In this document: positions 59,865 to 64,000 of the stretch, piece after piece | Layout of the letters: every line of letters begins with the position of its first letter | Numbering within the stretch: position 1 is the first letter of the stretch | Origin: Adineta vaga | Taxonomy: Eukaryota; Rotifera | Direction of reading: 5' to 3' | Length of the DNA stretch: 64,000 bases | NCBI GenBank assembly: GCA_021613535.1 | Contig: CP075495.1 | Span: 1,612,001 to 1,676,000, forward strand | Translations under genes and position numbers: made by a program | The notes under the pieces: model-generated | The model's input: only the letters and a program-made list of their open reading frames with translations | Databases searched by the model: none | Told to the model about the DNA's origin: nothing

Positions 59865-61302
59865 GAAAATGTAGATCTCATATAAACTCTTACTCTCTCT
59901 CGTTTGTAAACAACTTCATGTCGTTTATTTTTTTTTGTCATTACAAAGAGAAAAACAAAAATGTTGAGAGAAAAGATCAAAATAAAATAAGAAGAATCAT
60001 TTTCATAGGCATGATAAATAAAACCAGAACTATGATTTCATGTTTCACATTATAACCTCCAAAGGTTTACACGAACAATTTGTGTCATAAGATATAATTA
60101 GAAATTACGATGGAAAAGATGATTATTTATGAATTTCTTATAAATACCAGGTGTTACTAAAAAAACTAGTGATTTATTTTTGAATTCCAATACAAGATTG
60201 TTATGAACTCAAAAAATTATTCATTTTCACTACCATCATAGAACGTCAAATCTGAATATCTTATAAATTTTCATTTAATTCTTCATAGAAACAAATACCA
60301 CAGACATTCAATCATATTCGTAAGATTCTCGAAATATTTTTCTTCATATTTTATAGTTTTATTAATCCTGTACTAGTATTTGATTTATTTTTCTAATCAA
60401 AATGTATATCATTCTTGAAATGAATTAAATAATCTATCGCTAACATCGAACACATGGATAACCAAAAGAACAAAAATAATTAACGAAATTTCCCGATAGT
60501 TTCAATGGTAAACTTTGTCTTTCTTCTTACCAATAGAAGTTATGCGAATGACTGATATTGTTTATATATTACTAATTTTTGCCACCATATTTATTTGTTT
60601 ATTTTTCATGTTTTCAGTCGATTTACTTTTTAAATAGTGAATATCACATTGAAATTTTGTCAGGTAAATTATTTCTGAATGACTCATTGAACATATAGTG
60701 ATCAATTTGAATGTTGAATCAGCTGTTTTTTGTTGATCAGCTGTTTGGAAATGTTTGATTGGTTAATTATTCTGCCATCCGAAGAATTGATGTGCGTCCA
60801 TCATCATTCCTCCTCCCTTTCGTCTATTTCACTCGTCCGATGCGATGGATGGAGGAAACCAACTCCATTGCTTTCTCTAGATTAGTAAAAAAAGAGAGAA
60901 GAACAATACAGCTGTTTGTTTTCGAACGAGTGTATGTGTGTTGTTACTTCTCTTTTGTGTGTTATGCGTACTAGAAGCATCATCATCACATACACGTGAA
61001 GCAGGAGAGAGAGAGAGTGAACACATACACACGTCCGCCGTCGTCCTCTTCTTCTCTCTCTGCTGTCTGTCTCTTCACTCTGCTAGTTAAATAGGCAGTG
61101 GTGGGAACGAACGAGGTTTGCCTGACATCATCATCATCATCGTCACAACACATACGCAACAAAGTATTCAACGAAATAAGTATGAAAATGATTTTATTCA
61201 TAAAATCTTTTCTAAAATCGAAAGAAAGATGAAAATATACAAATAGAATTTTGTTTATTTATTTATTTACTTATTTTTTTTTTGTTGTTGTTGCGTTAAG
61301 AT
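59865..61302. other. Intergenic region upstream of roquin
   Basis: No supported gene. Contains GA and CT simple repeats at about 61003-61060 and a CAT/ATC trinucleotide run at about 61128-61142. Probably the roquin promoter and 5' UTR. Confidence 0.5.
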
Positions 61303-64000
61303 ATGCCTTCAACAATTTCCATTCTTCAAGCATATGCAAACGAATTTTTACGTTGTGCAATATGTTTACATGATTTCGAATATGATAATTCACTTTATCG
61401 TCCAATAACTTTACCCATATGTGGACATACTATGTGTGGACAATGTATTGATATAATACGTAAACAAACAAAATGTCCACAAGATCAAGTTTCATTTGGA
61501 ACAAACATATCATTGGAACAATTACCAATAAATTATCCTTTATTAATTATACTTTATGATCCAGCTAAAGTAATTGAATAAGATATTTCCTTTTTTTCGT
61601 CATTGATTATTTATTTATTTGTTTATTTATTTTTTAGTTACCCGAAGATGATGAACAACGTTATGGTCTATGTTTATCATATATGAAACTTGATGATGAA
61701 ACTAAATCATATTTTCATCAAAGTCAATCGATTCTTGGTGATATTGCAATTGCCATTAAACCTTTGAGTAAGAAAAGAAAATGATTTTAGTTTTTCTATG
61801 GAAAATGATTTTGTTTTTGTTTTTATTTCCTTAGTTATTGATTTTAAACTTAGTGAACATAAAGAAAATCAACAAATTTTAAGTCGTCCTATTATTCGAA
61901 AAATCTTTGCTTTATTAAATAGTCAATTTATCGATCGTGATGGTCGTTTCAAAGCTCTTAAAGCAGCACGTAGTCTTGGCGAACGTATTTGCATTGATTT
62001 TATTATTCATCATCAAAATCCTCAACAATTAACAGCTAATCTTTGGTCAGCTGTTCGTTCACGTGGCTGCCAATTTCTAGGGCCAGGTTTGTGATTTCTT
62101 TCGAGAATATTCTTCAGCATTTCGATATATCTTTTGTTCTATTTAGCTATGCAAGAAGAAGTATTAAAATTAATTCTATTAGCACTTGAAGATGGTTCAG
62201 CATTATCACGTAAAGTTCTCGTTTTATTTGTTGTACAAAAATTAGCACCACAATATCCTCGAGCAAGTAAAACAAGTGTTGGACATGTTGTTCAATTACT
62301 TTATCGAGCATCTTGTTTTAAAGTAAGATATGAAAGAGAAAAACAAATCGATTATAAATTTTCATATTTCAGGTACAAAAACGTGAAGAAGAATCATCAT
62401 TGATGCAATTGAAATCAGAATTTCGAAATTATGAAAATCTTCGACGAGAACATGATTCACAAATTATTCAAATTGCTGTCGAAGCCGGTAAAGATTATCG
62501 AATCGATCTATTATTTGAAATATATAATGTATCTTCTTCTTCTTCTTTTTGTTTCAGGTTTACGTATCTCACCCGAACAATGGTCTTCATTATTGTATGG
62601 TGATGCTCAACATAAATCATCCATGCAATCAATTATTGATAAACTTTCTACACCAGCTTCATTTACTCAAGGAATTCAAGAATTTCTCATTGTTCTTCAG
62701 CGTGCTGGTGATTCATCGAAACATTTAGCACAATTAAAAACTGATTTTGAAATTTTATCACAAATCGAGACTGGAAATATCGATCAACAATCTATAGTAG
62801 ATGATAATCAATATGAACATTCAAATTGGTTATTAATGGTTGAAGCATTAAAATCAATTAAAACTGTTTTACAAGCTTTAATGGATTTTAATTTACAAGA
62901 ATCGAAAACAAATCATTTTAATAAAAATTACTATCATCACCGTTCGTACGATCTTTCATCAACGACATTTACATCATCAACATCATGTTCATCACCAATG
63001 ACTGTTTCACCATTGGGTGGTAGTAGTACAACATCAGAATATCATTTACAACCATTACATCCATCTGCATCACAACATAGTCAAAGCAAATATAAGGTTT
63101 GATTTGTTTGTTTATTTAAAATGAAAGAATTTTTATTTCGATTGTTTTATAGGTGTCGATGTGTCGAGATTTTGTTCAAAAACAATCATGTCCACGTGGT
63201 ATTCATTGCACATTTGCACATTCAAAAATTGAAATGGATAGATTTCGTGCTAAAAATCGTCCTTTAAATGGAACAATGTTACCATTGAATCCAACAAATT
63301 CAAATACTTCTCTTCCACCACCACTATCACAATCATCTTCAACTACAAATGGTTTATCTCTTTATCCATCTACGAATGGTACCAATTTAGTTCGACCAAT
63401 TCCTCCATCTATTTTACCTTTGTGGAATCCACAACAATCTCAACATCTTATACAAGAAATTCCTCAACAACATCATCATCAGTAAACAAAATTTCTTCTC
63501 CTTTTCTATTCACTTCTTCTTCTTCTTCTTCTTCTTCTAGTCATTATTATCATCCATCACAAATTCCACCATCAATTCTTCATATGCACACTCATCCAAA
63601 TGTAACAACATATGAACATTCACAACAAACAAACAATATGAATAATCTGACTACTACGAGTAACAATAATCCAAATAATAATAATAACAACAATAACAAT
63701 AACAATAATTCAAGTCAAATTCCGGTGATCGCAGCTGCTGCTCAAGCTATTCTTGAACAAAACAATGCAGCTGCTGCAGCTCTTGCTGCCAATGCATTTT
63801 ACCGTTTTCAACAACAACAACAACCAACACCATATCATCAAACATCATCAATAGTAAAATAAAAATTTCGTAGAATTTTTCCTATTCCTTCAATTGTCGT
63901 TTTTCTTCAAGCACGGTCAACAACAACAACAACAACAACCATCTTTATTATCTCGATCATCAAATCTTCCTAATTCATCATCAAATTCAATGCAGCAACG
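61303..64000 (+). CDS. Roquin (RC3H family) RNA-binding protein, truncated by window end
   Basis: Exons 61303-61569, 61638-61767, 61835-62086, 62147-62322, 62373-62487, 62558-63096, 63153-63481, 63541-63853 and 63912 onward. The N-terminal RING ([23 protein letters not shown]) is followed by the ROQ region ([69 protein letters not shown]) and a CCCH zinc finger with exact C-x8-C-x5-C-x3-H spacing ([20 protein letters not shown]). Behind it comes low-complexity sequence with Asn, Ala and Gln runs. Roquin binds stem-loops in 3' UTRs of mRNAs and recruits the CCR4-NOT deadenylase in P bodies. Vertebrates have RC3H1 and RC3H2, and the single rotifer form cannot be split between them. The C-terminus lies beyond the window. 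Confidence 0.93.

Noticed and set aside
60759-60974. 71-codon frame upstream of roquin
   Set aside because: Low-complexity, no domain and no splice context; probably chance.

Overview
The window looks like animal nuclear DNA, most probably from a bdelloid rotifer (Adineta/Rotaria/Philodina type). It is AT-rich. Genes are broken by many introns of about 50-60 bp with GT..AG ends, and they lie close together on both strands. Several conserved metazoan genes are recognisable: transportin-3, mitochondrial ribosomal protein S9, CIR1, Hikeshi, ribosomal protein S21, ARMC2 and roquin. The taxon is an inference. It rests on the intron style, on a TM/coiled-coil/pentapeptide-repeat protein of a type I associate with bdelloids, and on scattered G-rich motifs built on GGGTGTGGGTG, which resembles the TGTGGG telomeric repeat reported for bdelloids.

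Layout. 0.8-5.2 kb: two tandem two-domain trypsin-like proteases, each with a degenerate first domain and an active-looking second domain, both frameshifted. 5.6-7.6 kb: a tiny IAP-type RING gene followed by a BIR-BIR-RING inhibitor-of-apoptosis gene. 9.3-12.8 kb: a long disordered protein of unknown function. 13.7-16.0 kb: an ABCG half transporter, then a small secreted peptide. 17.4-21.4 kb (-): transportin-3. 22.5-24.5 kb: a glycosyltransferase-like protein with a His-rich minisatellite tail. 25.0-28.9 kb: MRPS9, whose 2-kb intron holds a whole GH18 chitinase gene on the other strand. 29.9-41.7 kb: three CD36-family genes. The first two are a recent segmental duplication, and a 2.2-kb hAT-like element with inverted repeats has inserted exactly at the start codon of the first. 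42.3-43.3 kb: a 7TM receptor. 43.3-49.2 kb: gene-poor, with one single-pass membrane protein. 49.2-50.6 kb: the pentapeptide-repeat membrane protein. 51.2-52.5 kb (-): a TIR-domain protein ending in a CaaX-like motif. 53.5-57.1 kb (-): ARMC2. 57.6-59.9 kb: CIR1, Hikeshi and RPS21 in a tight head-to-tail cluster. 61.3 kb to the end: roquin, cut by the window edge.

Themes. Housekeeping genes (nuclear import, ribosome, RNA decay, transcriptional corepression, axoneme assembly) are intact and alternate with expanded or fast-evolving families (secreted proteases, CD36, chitinase, TIR, IAP, pentapeptide repeats). The strongest unusual signals are the transposon caught at the CD36 start codon with its near-empty site kept in the neighbouring paralogue, the nested chitinase with antisense exon overlap, the pseudo-protease tandem with a conversion tract, and the dispersed telomere-like 20-mer. 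No rRNA, tRNA, CRISPR array or prokaryotic regulatory element was seen.
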